The translations under genes were made by a program, and so were the position numbers. Below, piece after piece: positions 11,139-26,100 of a stretch of 64,000 bases of DNA (the first letter of the stretch is position 1; every line of letters begins with the position of its first letter). The stretch is from Megamerina dolium (Eukaryota > Arthropoda > Insecta > Diptera > Megamerinidae), in the NCBI GenBank assembly GCA_963854835.1, contig OY978525.1, forward strand, positions 121,134,240 through 121,198,239, read 5' to 3'. The notes under the pieces are model-generated. The model saw only the letters and a program-made list of their open reading frames with translations. It was not told the origin of the DNA and did no database searches.

Positions 11139-14100
11139 ATGATCATACACGGTTTATTACTTTTAACCATATTCACACGGCTGGGTTTGACAGCGACGAC
11201 TACGCAATCCAGAGAGCGTCATGAACCGACGGTAAGTGTGAAAAAAAATCAACATACCTCATATAGATGTGTATAGAAAAAATGATTGGGTATAAAATCG
11301 CTGATTGTGATCAATTTTGAAACAAGTGTATTAGCTTCCTATATAAACTGTGACCAAACAGCGATAGTGATCGTGACCACAATTTCTATAATCTGGAATA
11401 ATATTTGGTAATAGTATCGATTAAAATAAGTAATAATAAGTAATTGATTAAAATAAGAAATTAATAGTGTGAATTTATTCTGGAGGTCGTTGTGAATCTT
11501 GCCGCGTCAGCTATGCGTATACCAAACGGAGACCAAAAATAGTTGATGCGAAGGGTTCAGTTATTGATCAGTGGTAATAAATGAATGAAATTAAATTAAA
11601 TAGATAGTGAATAAATTCTTAATATACTTTACTATTACGCAACTAGAAACGAATGGGAGCTTTGACTGGGCTATTTTAAGCGTTTTCAATAACTTAACCT
11701 ATAAGAAAAACGAGCAAGCTACCGTGATCACTTTTAAAGCATTAAAGTATTTGCAAATCTGCATGAAATCATAATCTTAATCATTTACGAATGTTTGTTT
11801 CAGTTTTTACGATTATTTCCTATTTACAACTAAGTAAAATATATCAAGTTTACATTTACTAACAATGCGAACAAATTTATCGAAAATAATATTCAAGAAA
11901 TTTGTTTTTAGCACTCATAATATTTTAACTATTGATCATCCAAAACAAATAACTTGATTATCACCTATTTCTCATTACGATTTATACGTGTATTGTGAAT
12001 GCGCATGAACGCGATTTGAATTGAATAAATAAATCGTGAGTTGACAGTCAAATGGACTCACGCACCCTTTTCTAATATTCATATACATGTAGGGGAATTT
12101 CTTTAACAAAAACTGTGACCAACAATAATGTACATACTCATAAATGTACACAAATACGCAAGCATCTATATTTGTTGCAAAGAAAATTGGATGTTTCTCT
12201 TTACGTTTCGCTTGTCTTTATTTAAACGAGTTTATTTTACTCATCATATACGATACATACGTACGTACAAGGTACAACATTTATGGTGCATATGTTGGAG
12301 TCTGCTAAATGCCTCCAAATAAACGTATAAGTACCTAGCTACGTACATGAAGGAATACAAGGAATAAGAAGAAGAGAAGAAGGTGTAGGTAAATCCCAAG
12401 AAAACACTTCACTATTCCAGGTAATTCAATTGAGCTGGCCATTATGTGTATATAGTATGCATACGCACATATGTGTGCATATGCGTGCAACAAATTGTGT
12501 GAATATTCCAAGCAAGTACGCATGCTAGTGTGTACACAAATATTTGCACATTAAGAGTGCATTATAGAAATTGTTTGTTATGCCAAACTTCTCATTAGAG
12601 TATCAATTTGAATCAAGGCATGGATATTTATTGCTTGAGTGTATAAGAATATTATTTTTTTTTTTTTTTTTTTTTTGTTAGCTTATTTTTTTTTATTGAA
12701 TCTTTCTTAAATACAAGAAACTAACAATAAGTATTAAAATCTTACAAACTAAATAAAACTATGTGATATCCCCTACGTTCCATCACAATTTGGTGAGTCG
12801 CGAGATGTAGCAATTTTACAGCATATTCAGTGTGTCTTTTCTTTTTAATCGACGATGCCCCTTGCTCAGCAACAATTGCCTAGCAAGGGGATTCGGATGA
12901 TTGTGTAATTTTTGAATGTAGCTTCTGCAGGACATTGCAACTTCCTCAGAAATTGTGGATACATTTAAATCTCGATGGATGTTAACGTTCCTCATATACC
13001 AAGGCGCGTTTACAATAATTCGCAGACACTTGGATTGTATTCGCTGCAATTTTTCGATATTAGAGGGAGATGCGGTGCCCCAAAACTGAATACCATAAGT
13101 CCAGATTGGTTTCAGGATTGCTTTATATAATAGCACTTTGTATTCAAGATTCAACTTTGATCTTTTGTGTAACAGCCACCATAACTGATTCATTTTAAGC
13201 TTGATCTGAGTTTTCTTTGCCTCTATGTGATTTTTCCATGTCAGCCTTCTGTCGAGGTGAATACCCAAGTACTTTGTTGAGGAACATTGTGGAACTGATT
13301 GGCCATTAATTTTAAGTGGGGGACATGTATCTAGCCTTAGCGTGAAGGTTACATGTACGCTCTTTGATTCATTGACTTTTATACGCCATTTTGCTAGCCA
13401 GATTTCGAGAGAATCGACATGAGTCTGCAGGAGTTTAGTAGCTTCTATGGGGTTAGAGCGAGAGCACAATATTGCCGTATCATCAGCAAAGGTCGATATG
13501 AATGTATAGTTATTGTTGGGCATATCTGAAGTGTATAAGAGATACAGTAAGGGACCCAAAACGCTTCCTTGAGGAACGCCAGCGTGAATATCCAATGGAT
13601 TTGTTGTGTAATCCTTGTGATGTACGAGAAATTGTCTTTTCGTGAGGTAGCTACTAAGCAATGAGGAGACATTTGCAGGCAGTAATAGTTTGAGTTTGTA
13701 AATAAGGCCATCGTGCCATACTTTATCGAAAGCTTGAGTGATATCAAGAAAGACAGCTGAGCAATACTTTTTTTCTTCAAAAGTGTTCCTTATCAGAGTT
13801 ACAATGCGGTGGACTTGTTCTATTGTGCCGTGCTGTTTTCTAAATCCAAACTGATGTTGAGGAATCAGTTGGTTGAGATTAATAAATGGAGTTATATTCA
13901 TGACAAGTAGCTTTTCGAATACTTTAGAAAGTAGAGGCAGGAGGCTGATAGGTCTGTACGATGCAACTTTTGTAGGGTCTTTTCCTGGTTTTGCTATCAT
14001 AATAATTTTAGAAGTTTTCCAGCATTTGGGATAGTGTTTAATACGAAGGATAGCATTGAAAATGTGCATCAGATGAATTACTGAAGCCGGAGGTAGCTCT

Positions 14101-17100
14101 TTTATCATTTTACCGGTAATTTTATCTGGACCAGGTGATTTTTTTGGGTTTAAATCTTTATAAATTGCTTTGAATATGTCCTTTTTTTTAATTTTGAGCG
14201 TTATTGAGCAAGGTTGAGAAGTTAATATTGGTAATGAGGACTGTGAAGAGGGTGGATTGGGTGTAAACACACTTTTTAGGTGGTTTGCAAAAGCCAAACC
14301 CTTCTCACAGTTGCTTCTAGCCCAATTACCGTCACTCAAACGGATGGGGGAATCAGTGAGAATTGGCCGATTTGATTTTTTTGCTGATTTCCACAAAGAG
14401 TAGTCTGACGCTTCACCAGGTGTTAATTTCGCAATGTGCTCTTCTAACTCTTTGTTGTTTTTATTTTTTAAGGCTTGCTTTAACTTTCGAGTGCAGTGCT
14501 GTAGCTGTGTTTTCAGATTCGGTGATCTGAATTCTTGCCATTGTCTTCGGAGTCTTCTTTTTTGTCTTACTAGCAATTCAATATCGGCTGGTGTGTATGG
14601 GCTATAGTTTGATTGCTTGCATACCTTTGTGCAGGTGGCTGAGCTGAGAGCTAATGAGAGCAGCTGGTTGAATTTTTCGAGTGCTGAGTCTACATCGTGT
14701 CCATTTCTTAATACAGTACTCAGAGGAAGATGGGAATTTATATATTTCTTGAATTTTAACCAGTCTATTTTCTTTCTAACGCAATTGCTTTGGGGGCTTG
14801 GTGATTTTATAGATATTACCGTGGGTGAGTGGTCAGATGATAGATCATAATTACACTCTGTGGAGATATTTTCCATCTGCAAACCTTTGGCGACTCCAAA
14901 GTCTATGAGATCGGGTATTTTCCTCTTGTCCGTCGGCCAATATGTCGGTTGACCATTTGAAATAACATCGTAGCCGTGGTTAGTGATGATTGAACATAGT
15001 CTTTTGCCTTTTGGAGTTATTAATCGGGAGCCCCAGTGAGTGTGTTTGGCGTTGAAATCGCCAGCAACCAAGAATTTGCTACCAAGAGTTGAGAAAAATT
15101 CTTTATATTGCTGTTCGGTAATACTGTATCTTGGGGGACAGTATATCGCAGATATTACTAGCTTAGAGATGTATTCTTCCAGACATATAGATGTTGCTTG
15201 CAAGTAGACGCTACTAAAATCTTCAAGAACATGATGTTTTATTCTGCTTTTTATCAATATAGCAGTTCCTCCGCGTGCCTTACCATGCGGATGATTTGTG
15301 GTGTACAGTTTGTAATATGGTATTTGGTAGCAATTTTTGTCAGTGAAATGGGTCTCAGATATCATCATTATGTCGATTTGGCTGGATTCAAGGAATTGAA
15401 TTAGCTCCAAACGGTGCTGGCTTAAGCCGTTGGCGTTCCAGTGGCATATCTTGAGACAACTCATGGTCTGGATAGCAATGTTTGGAGTAACATCGATTGA
15501 TTTTTCATCATTTCTTGCATCATTGTTTGCATTGAGTTCATGAATTGGTTCATATTCTGAATCAATGTTTGAAGCAAATGTTCAAGGGTACTTGGCTGTT
15601 GGGTGGGCAGTGAGTGTTTCTGCTCATTATTTACATTGCTTTGTTGGTGTGGGTTTTGTTTTAAGACGCCAGCGTATGAATTGGTTTGATTCTTGTTTGG
15701 GATTGCAGAGAAGAATTGTGTTGCATCAATATTTTGTCTCTTACTTGAGTTGGCTATCTGAGTTTGCTCAACTGGTTTTAGAGGTTGATTGCTAGCGGAG
15801 AAATTTAGCTTTAGGGTTGTATATACTGGGCAACCTCTATAATTTGCGGTGTGATTACCTCCACAATTGCTGCATTTTTTCATGCTAGCATCGCCTTTAG
15901 ATTTTGGGCATATGTTTGATTTATGGAGATCTCCACAAATCACACAAACAGCTGGCAGGGTACAATATGTCTTAGTATGTCCATATTCTTGGCAGTTGCT
16001 GCACTGAGGAGGTCCAGTTCTCTTATGGGGTTCTTCGATTGTGATTTTGCGATGCAATAAATATCGAATTTTATATATGGGGTGTACTTCACCTTTTTTT
16101 AGGGGTTTTGTTTCAGGCTGAAGCTCAATACGATATAACGGTTGAGGTATATTGCTCTTGTTGAGAATGTTGAATACTGTTTTGGCTTGAAACCCTTCTT
16201 CCTGGAGGGCAAGTTTGATTTCGTTAATATCAACGTTGGGTTCGACGCCTTTGAGTACAACGATTAAGCCCTTACTACTTTTTAGCTGATATGTGTAGTA
16301 ATTCTTTTTTACAGCATCAAATTCCGCTATTACTTTGCGATAATGAGTTTCGCTGTAGATTTGCACTTTTGTTTCCTCAATTTGGCCTTTGCGAATAGGA
16401 ACAACATGGAAATTCTTTGGTCCTATAAGACTTGTAATTCTAGAAATCAACTTATCTGAGTTGCGTTCTCTCAAGAAAATGGGTGGGGGTTTGAAATTTT
16501 TCTTGGAGATAATATTTTCGTCACTTTCATCACCTGAAAGCAGAGCGTATCTATTTTCCGAACTAATAGGGACAGTGTTCTGTTTTTGAATTTTTGTTGA
16601 ATTCATTTGTTTTGAATTTTGCGGACTTCTCTTTCGCTTTACTACAGTAATGTAGCGATCAATACCAGTTTGAACAGCAACTGGTTCTTTATTAGTCATC
16701 GCACTAGTTGCTTTAACTACTGGGTCATGCACTTCAGTAGAAGTGCCGTTATTTGATTGCTTTGATGTTGTAGCTGTTGGTGTTACAGCAGGAGAAGCAC
16801 ATTGTACACTCCACGGTATAGAGGGAGATAGTATATCACGATAGAACAAATTATTTTTTTTGTCTGTATTTATTGTTGTTGCAAAATTTGATGAATTTTT
16901 AATATGTGCAGGCAAAAGATTTGCACTGTTACTTTCACTTGTGCAGTGTGTATCAACTGTTTTATTTGATAATGCACTTATCGGGGGGGTTTGCGCGGGT
17001 GACTGCAAATTATTGTTTACACACACATTAATAGGCGATTGCCGTTGCCGGAGAGGAGAGCGCTGAACACTCATACTGTAAACAAAATGTTTGCAAATTA

Positions 17101-20100
17101 TATTATTATTTTATTTTTTTTTTTTTTTTTTTTTTTTCTAAAAATCAAAATAAAGACGTCCACTCTTATTGGTGACTTTCGCGAAACATTTGAAACAATT
17201 GAATCAAGATAAAATTAGTAAAAAACTTAAAATATGATTTATTCTCACCACTTCTTATTATTAAATTTTATATTTCACACTAAATTCTGGTGTGGCTGGT
17301 GATGAAAGTTGCGAAAATTTTTATTGAAACAAACGATAAATAAAATTAGATCTAAATTAAAAATGAAGAAGTCATTTGAAAGTGCAAATATTTCAAATAT
17401 TGTATAAGACATTTGCCTTTGTAAGTGTTCTTCTGGTGTGGATTGTTTACAAATGTTCAAAATTCATGTGAGTTTTGAATAAAAAAAATTTTTAAATTCA
17501 CTATGCAAGCGATTTAATCAAGAATAACTTTATTTCTTATTCGTTCTTCGTTATTCAAATAGTTCGTATCCAGACCCTAGAGTGCTTACTTAGATGCCTA
17601 TTGTATTGCTTTTACTTTCATGTCTATAAGCAGAATCCAATATTTCGGTCTATTGGAAGCGACATTATTTTTGTGGAACCACTCAAGATTTTCTTTTGTT
17701 GTAGTATAAAATAAAAATAAATATGTGGCACTTTTCAAGCCCCGATGGGTTATTTGGCCGAGCTTCTCTTCCAATACTGCTGTGCGTGTTAAAATTTGGA
17801 CCGTATTAGAAGGGACCTACTTATTTTAACTAATTCCGAACAGCAGAACCCTTGTGACATCACTTTTTCTGAGCTTTGTCACAGAGTTCTTTTATAAGAT
17901 TTTCGATGGCAACTTGTTAATGCCGGAAGAATTGTCAATTACTTGCTGACAGGTGGGTATTGTTTGAAAAAAACACCTTGTAGTATAGTTGAGATTAATT
18001 CAGTCCGCAAACTAGCAAACATTCTCTGTTTTAATTTTTTTAATACCAAAATTGTTTATTTTTTATGTTTTTCAATAACAGAAGCCAGCAAATTCGTTGT
18101 AAACATTGCCTTTTGCGTTACGCAATTTTTGTTGGCATATTAATATTGGGATAATATTTAGTGCAGTTGATTGAAAATATATTATTATACAATAAAATTT
18201 ATTTAATTTTGCACATTTTTGGCTGCTTTCAAATCAACCACCACTTTCACATTGTACGCCGTTATGTTAACTGCACTTATTTTGGTGGCAGCTTAAGGTC
18301 TTTAGTCACCACGCTCCAAATTTTTATTTTACATATTAACTCACTATGACATTTGAAATATATCCTTAGATTATAACGTCATTAAACTAGTATTGCTAAT
18401 TAACGTCAAATCATATTTGATACGATAGGGTAGCCAATTTCTATAACGCACTTCTTATACGAGTATATGAGTATTTGTATGATATGTATGCATGTAAGAA
18501 TTTGTCGTTGATGAAGTGGTTGTGTTAGTTGTTGTTGTTTTTGTTCTTGTACACTTGGCCACATTTAGCAGGCGTCTCCTTTATAAATAATACCAGTTAC
18601 TTATGATATTTGGACAAATTTTATGTACTTCCTCATTTCATTTTCGTTTAAGTACGTATGAAGAGCATACAAAAAATTTCAAATTGACTTTAGTTTTCAA
18701 AAAATTTTATCTATCGGTATTAAAAACAAAAAACTTGCACATCGACGAAATTCCAGACCATGCTATTTTTTTTTTGTAAGGCATCTTAATGGACTTAAGT
18801 ATATGTATTTCCAAATAAATTAACATTGTTGCGGTTGTTGGGTTAATTTATTAAATTAGATGGATTAAATTTGTAGTGTCGAATGCGTGCCGAATTCCAG
18901 ATAAGCATTTAAACAAATGCGTATAAGTAGACGGACACACAACCAGTCACAGGTTACATGTGGGTGTGGTGTCAACAATCGCTAGCTGTCTATCAATTAA
19001 CCATCAACATGATTGTGGTGTTGTTTATTGTTGGTAATGGTGCACAAAAAAATTCCAAGCAAATCAAATGAGCTGAAAATGCTTTATTTTATTAACTTCT
19101 ACTATATGTACGAGTATGTACATGCAAATATTGCAAACTTTGCACATAGTTGAATACACATTGTATTGTTTATTAAAATTGACAATAATTTATGTATATG
19201 TGATGATAAATATGATAATGATGATGATGATGATGATAATTATGAGTATAACAATAATATTCATTTGCAACTCCTACACGTAATAAACACACGATGATGC
19301 GCAATTAACATTTCCTTTCATATTAAGATTATTGTACATACATGTCTATGAGAGTTGTCCTTAACTGGCGACTTAAACTAACAAAATTCACTATGAATTC
19401 TCAATAGAACTGAGGACCATTCTAAAGTGTGTGTATATGCATATGTCCGATGTATACGAGTATGATACATTTTTGCAATTGATGACTATTAATACTGCTC
19501 TATAGCTATCTTTTATTTATTCGTAATATCAAATTGTTTGTGCATTCCTATCTCGGTAATGCTGGTGGTGGTGATAGTGTTGATTAAATTATTATTATTT
19601 TTATACGAGCAAGTGGCGCTTATTTGAATAATTTGTACTAACAAAAGAAGAACATATTTTATAATAAAGCCTCTGGAATATTTTAAAATGTAAAATCAAA
19701 AATTAATTAACATTTTTGATTAAAAAATAAAAATAAAATATAATTTTAATTTGATAAAAACTAAAAATGAAGTAATATAAGAGCTGTATATCATACAGAG
19801 TTGTTATTTCTACTTTATTTTACTTATATCATAATTGCTTATACGAGAGTTGACCATAAGTCCCTGTGAAAATTGCAACAAGGAACATCCTGTTCAACAA
19901 AAAACACATTTTCCTTGTTAGAATGCACCTAACATCAAAGATAAGACCAGAGACTAAAAAACAATAGAGACAGTGGACTTCATGGTTCAAGTTCGTGACA
20001 ATAATTTAATCGAATGCGAGCGATCACATCGATTATCTTGAAAAGTATAAAACAAATGCCAGCTGCGCATTTGTTTTATCCTTTCTCCTGGATCGATTTG

Positions 20101-23100
20101 ACGCTTTTTTTTTTTGTGGAATAGCATGTTCCTTATTTACATTTCCTGCAATTTATTGACCCAACCTCGGAGCTCCATTGCTTATATTATGTACATTAGG
20201 GTGGATAACAAAAAAAAAAAGTATCAAAACTTTACCGCAAGTTTGAAAGATTTTGTTCAAACGTTCTTGGAACAAAAAAAAATTAGTTTTTCTTAACCCT
20301 TTTGGAACCACCAAAATGATTTTTTTATTATATAGCACAGTTGTTGATTGTCCGAGTTTTAAAAGTGATAGCTCTTTGAAAAGCTATTAGAGAGGGCAAT
20401 AGTTCCTCCATATTTGGCTTTGAAATCGAACGAGCCTCTACAAAATTATATTTAGTTCACTTGATCCTAACGCCCAAATCAAACATTTTTCCATCATAAT
20501 CTTAAAGCCCGTAAAAATCCAATAAATTCTTCCCTTTGAAGTGTAGTTATTTCTAAAACTAAGGGAATAAAAACGAAATCACATTTCCAATAAGGGTTAA
20601 TATGTACACGTAATTTTTTGTGGTTCTAAAAGGGTAAGAAAAAACTTTTTTTCTTGTCCCCAGAACGTTTCAACACAATCTTCTAACTAGGGGCGAACTT
20701 TAGAAGCTTGTTTTTGTATGGGGAGCGATCCAACCATAATCATCAAGTATAGTTCTAAAATCGAACTGAGAAATTATTATTGTATTGTTTGTCTTTGTGG
20801 AATCTTCGATACTACTAACAATATTCCTGAAAAAGAGAATGAAAATTAAAAACAATTTCTATTTCTGAGTAAAACTGGTTTTTAATTTAAAAATTAAAAA
20901 TCAACTGATCTAATAGATTAAGCAGTCAATAACTTTTTAATATATTGAATGGGATTCAATGCCATTTACAACATATTGAGATTTTAAACAAACATTTTTG
21001 GAAATCCTAATTATTTTCGGCCTCTGTATATAATGCTCATGTGTTTCTAAAGTTTCAGTTGCGTCTTCTATTGACATTTGTGTGAATTTTAACGCCTGCA
21101 CCTTAACGAAGATTTTGCCACTTTGGCAGAATCATTTCATTAACAAACAACAAAGTTAGAACTATGGGCAGGTAACCTTTTTTCTAAGTCTAATTTCTTC
21201 TGGCAGCTTCTGTTCGACACTTTGTCACTTCTGAATTCGGCGCATACCATGTCACCAGTCACGATATTTTGAGCCCCCTTGAAAGTTAAACGCGACTGAA
21301 TTTTTAGTAATATGTCAATTTGTGTGGATTAAATCCCAAAGTCCTAAAGGCTCGATGAAAATATGGACAATAATTATGAAAGATGCGCCCAAATCCTCCA
21401 TTAATGTTATCATTACTGTAATTAAACACTCCTTCAAAATTTGATTGTTTGATCTCGTTTGAGACATAACTTAATCTATACCTTTTGGCTTGAATTTGCT
21501 TGGAATGGCATTTTCAAAGCATTAAAATTCAAATTCACTCATATGTAGATTATAGATTTTGCCACTATATAAACCTACTGATCACCAGTCCAGAAAATTA
21601 TGAAAAACATGAAACACATGAAAAAGAAAACCTCATTGATAGTTAATTAATAATAACATAGACATAGTACCCATACATATAATAATAAACCTGTTGACAA
21701 GAGAAGATTTATTAATGTGTTATTTTATATGTACTCGTAACGGGTCGTCCTTGTGATCAAAATTGATTAAATGTTTATTCAAATATATCGTATGAACAAG
21801 TAAATTAGTTCAAACAACATCATTCGAAGAGAATCGATATTAGGGGCAACAACAGCGAATCATATTTTATAAATATTGCTACTTGTTTATGAATGACATT
21901 TTTACCATAACAACAACAACAACAAAAACACCAGTTACACAACATGCAATTTTAAATTTTTATTGAAATCAAATTTGAATGCATGTATGCATTGCAATGC
22001 GTGCTATGTTTTGTATTATGTCTACGAGTTTGTTTGTTTTCGTAATGTATACTTGTATATATGTATGCGATGGCAAGTGTCACTCTCTGATGTGATAAAT
22101 CATTTTTATTAGTTATTATTTTGTATGTTTTATTTATTTTATAACACCACACTATGTGTATACATACATATGCATTTCAAAATATCCCAGCATAGATTTA
22201 ATGCTCTATGTTTAGATTAGTTCGGTAATCGGTTCTAAAACGTCGATAAATAATAATAATCGATAAGCTAAGTAATGCTCAGTGATAGCGCTGCAATAAT
22301 AAATAAATCTCGTAATTAGCGTGATGATATCGAATAATCATTTTGGTATTATAAACGGTATCATATGTGGAATAATAGAAATTCTTCGTCTTGTGGTGGG
22401 TGAAAATTCGATGTAATTATAATTTGACTTCCAGTCATCAATATTTCGATTAATCTGACAAAAATGAGAGGGAAGAAATTAATGAATAATGAATAATAAA
22501 TATAAAGTTGCTAATGTAATAATTGGAAAGAAGAAAATGTAGACTCAATTTCCAAATTATGAAACTATGATATTATTTACTACGATTATTTAACATTACT
22601 CTGCCTTGATATCTTTAAAATTGTCAAAGCATCATCTGAATAATGTATTCGTACAACAAATGTGATTACAAATGTGATTAAAAATGTGTGTTTCTACAGA
22701 TATCAGAATGTGCAGCTAGAGGCGGCGAATGTGATGAAAGCAGAGGTCGTCCAGTTTGTGGCACCGATGATCAGACCTATCCAACACGATGCCATCTCTT
22801 GCGTGTGCAATGCAGTGGACATCAAGTTAGTTTAAAGTATCGTGGTCCTTGCAAAGGTAATCTACATTTTTAATAAACATAAATGCACATTTGTACATAT
22901 AACTCAGATAACTTGTTCATGCTATATGTGTAATATATTGTTGTAGCGTGCAAAGAGGCTCGCGAATATGCGTTAAAACATAAGTCACGCAATCCGCCCA
23001 AATTCATACCACGTTGCAAGCCGGATGGTGCATATGCACCCATTCAGTGTTTGGGCGATACAGGCTGTTGGTGCAGTGACATTACCGGCAAGCCAGTTGA

Positions 23101-26100
23101 GAATACATCGGTTCGAACTGGTAAACCAAAGTGCAAGGAATATAATAATATACGACGTTCACCGGCACGACATCTTAGTCCCAGCCGTGGACGACGTACA
23201 TGTACACAAATTGATCGTGCAGCTTTCAATAGTAATCTTATAAAAGTATTCCAAAGCGAATACATACGCTCGGGTCAGCATAAATTTGATATCACAGCTG
23301 GTAAAGAAGGTGCTGGCGGTGCTGGCGGATCAACAGGTGTATTTATACCGCCTGCTGATAATTTGGTACTTGATTGGAAATTTATCGCATTGGATGTGAA
23401 TTTCAATCAATTATTGGATAAGAATGAATTTCGTGAGCTCAAAAAACTGGTAAAAAGAGTAAGTACATAATTAATGAGAGCATTACATTGAATGGAAATC
23501 AATTACATAATTTTGATGTATTGTGAAAATGTAGGCAGTAAAGCCAAGACGATGTGGACGTACTTTTGGTAAATTTTGTGATATCGATAATGATGATCGA
23601 TTGACACGATCCGAATGGAATAGTTGCCTTTCAAAGGATACCATTAATAGTAAGTTTATTAATATTTACATAAAATATATGTATAAGTGTTTATATAGAT
23701 GTATTTTGTGGGTTTAAATTGCCATAATGGTTTCATTTATCAAATATTTTTTCTCATATCTATCAATATCATGAATAGCGGTCATTATTTTAAAATTCAT
23801 ATATGTTTAATGAAAATGATGACATATTTTATTTAAATACGTTCATCTTACATTTCACATAAAATCGTACATATTTACAATCTGTCAAACAAGTATCCGG
23901 AAAACGTTAATTTTTATGATCGGTCCATGGTATAAGAATGTAAATTGGAGTAATGGAAAAAGTTTGTTTTTGGCTTGTCAGAATGTCAGAAACGAGGTCC
24001 TTATAGTGTCAAATTCGTGTGTTTGTTTTCTTCTTTACTTTTTCTCTTCTTTCCTTATGTTTTTGTTGTTTTTACTTTTTCTCCTCCACTCTTTTATATT
24101 GCTCTACCTCTATTATTATACCATGGACTAACACAATGTATTTAGTGCCGTGGTTATAAGAAGGCCAATCATGTGGTTGCCGATAAAAAAAGTTGTTTTT
24201 GTTGGTTTCAATACAAAATGACAAATGAACTCCAAAAATAAACATTTGCATTCCAACACTATGGCATAACTCAACTCAACGATCTAAATTGGTGAAAGAG
24301 AAAATGAACACGAAAATGAAACGATTAGAACAGATGCACGGTTTTCAGAGTTGCATTTACAGTGCTTAACTATAATCATTCCCATCTGATAAAACGTGTT
24401 GTGCTCGAGCTCTGCTACATCTTAAAATTTTAAGATTTTAAGTGTCAGCTTAAGGGAATCTCTTGAAAAATTCGTAATTTGATATTTTTCTCCTACAAAA
24501 ATGTTGTAATAATTTGCACAAAAACTTATACATTTTATTAAACAAAAGTATACAAGGTGCATTCCAAAGTAAACAGAACTTGGAAAAAAAAAACACAAAA
24601 TGAACGTTTTACTCAAAATGAGTTTAGTTATTCAAAATAGTATCCATCCGCTGAAATACAACGATTTGCATGATCATGATTGATGATATTGTACAATCCC
24701 ATTGGTTGGCCTCTATGTGCTTATAGTGCTTGCCTTTCATGGGCAAATGTATTTTTCCAAACAAATAGAAGTCGCATGGTGCAATATCTGGCGAATATGA
24801 AGAGTGGTTGATGGTCAAAATGCGATTTTTTGTCAAAAAATGAGTCACAAGTGTCGATCGATGTGATGGAGCATACTCGTGACACACTAACACTTTATGC
24901 GGGATATCTCTGCTTCTATTTATCCAATTGTCATGAAATTTTGACAGGATGTCGATCACCCATCAAGAGTTGGCGCCACCTCTTGATGGGTGATATTTTG
25001 AAAAGTACAGTTTACTTTGGGACACACCTTGTATCTATTTATTAATATTTTTAAATCACTTCATATCGGGTCATATATTAATTAACATTGCATGAAGCTT
25101 AATTATTCCTTGTGTTGTGGGTTGGGTTATCATTTTTTTTTTTACAAATTCCATACATTCATGTAAAAAATAACAATAACAGCATTTCATCCAAATCAAA
25201 TTCAAACTCAATTCAATATTCATACAGGACATCCAGGCATCAATGATGTATCATCACATGGTGGTTATCATTCACAGCATATGCACAACAACAACAACAA
25301 CAACAACAATAATAATAGAAATACCAATAATCGCCATAACACACTATACGTGAATAATCATCATCAACATCCACAAACGACGAATACAAATCATCAGAAT
25401 ACGATCCATCATAGCAGTGGCACTAACAACAACAACAACAATAGCGATTATGAACTAAATGGCGAGAGCAGTAATGGTGATGATGATGAAAGTAGTCAAC
25501 ATTTGGATTATGATGATGATGATGATGTTGGCGGTGGCAATGATTATGATGCAGATGATGGTGGCGATGATGATGACGATATTGCTGGCGAAGATAATAT
25601 AAGCATGTTAAATACATTCGGTTCATCATCAACGAATTATCCATCCATTTATTGTACGTACATAATTACTTGATTAATGATGATGATGATGATGCTGATG
25701 ATTTCTTTATCCGCTCACTTTGTTTTTCATGCACACACACACGCACACACAAATATCCAAATACATATATACACACACACACACGCACATCACATTTCTA
25801 TATTTCTTATCAAATAACACATCATCCTTGTATTAATGCAAAGCAAAAAATATCCCATTGGAATCAATATACTTCTCATTTATTACATACATAAATATAC
25901 AATATTTACTTACAATTGGTACATACAAACCTGCTTATGTACATACATACATACAAACAAACTTATGCATTTAAGACACAAAATCGAAATTGAAATATTA
26001 TATTTCACAAGAAATGCATGATGATTATGATGAGATAAATTTGTATTTGAGATCCAATGCGAATGAAACATTCCAATGGAATGACTTTAATTTATTCAAG

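Larger units (their letters stand above)
12652..17140 (-). mobile_element. Full-length Jockey-clade LINE in magu intron 1, antisense
   Basis: Two intact overlapping ORFs (gag-like 15461-17074 and EN-RT 12816-15464) read leftward. The 3' end is an AT-rich trailer with AATAAA-like sequence and a poly(A) tail, seen as a T run at about 12655-12676. T-rich DNA preceded by ATTATT also borders the 5' side (about 17101-17137), so the element may have entered an existing T tract; exact ends and target duplication are therefore uncertain. It lies inside the 11.5 kb first intron of magu and in the opposite direction. Confidence 0.88.

Noticed and set aside
25654..25673. Stop of the exon 5 open frame as a shorter magu end
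   Set aside because: The GTACGT donor at 25654 joins in phase to exon 6 and the downstream thyroglobulin and EF-hand domains, which the SMOC family requires.
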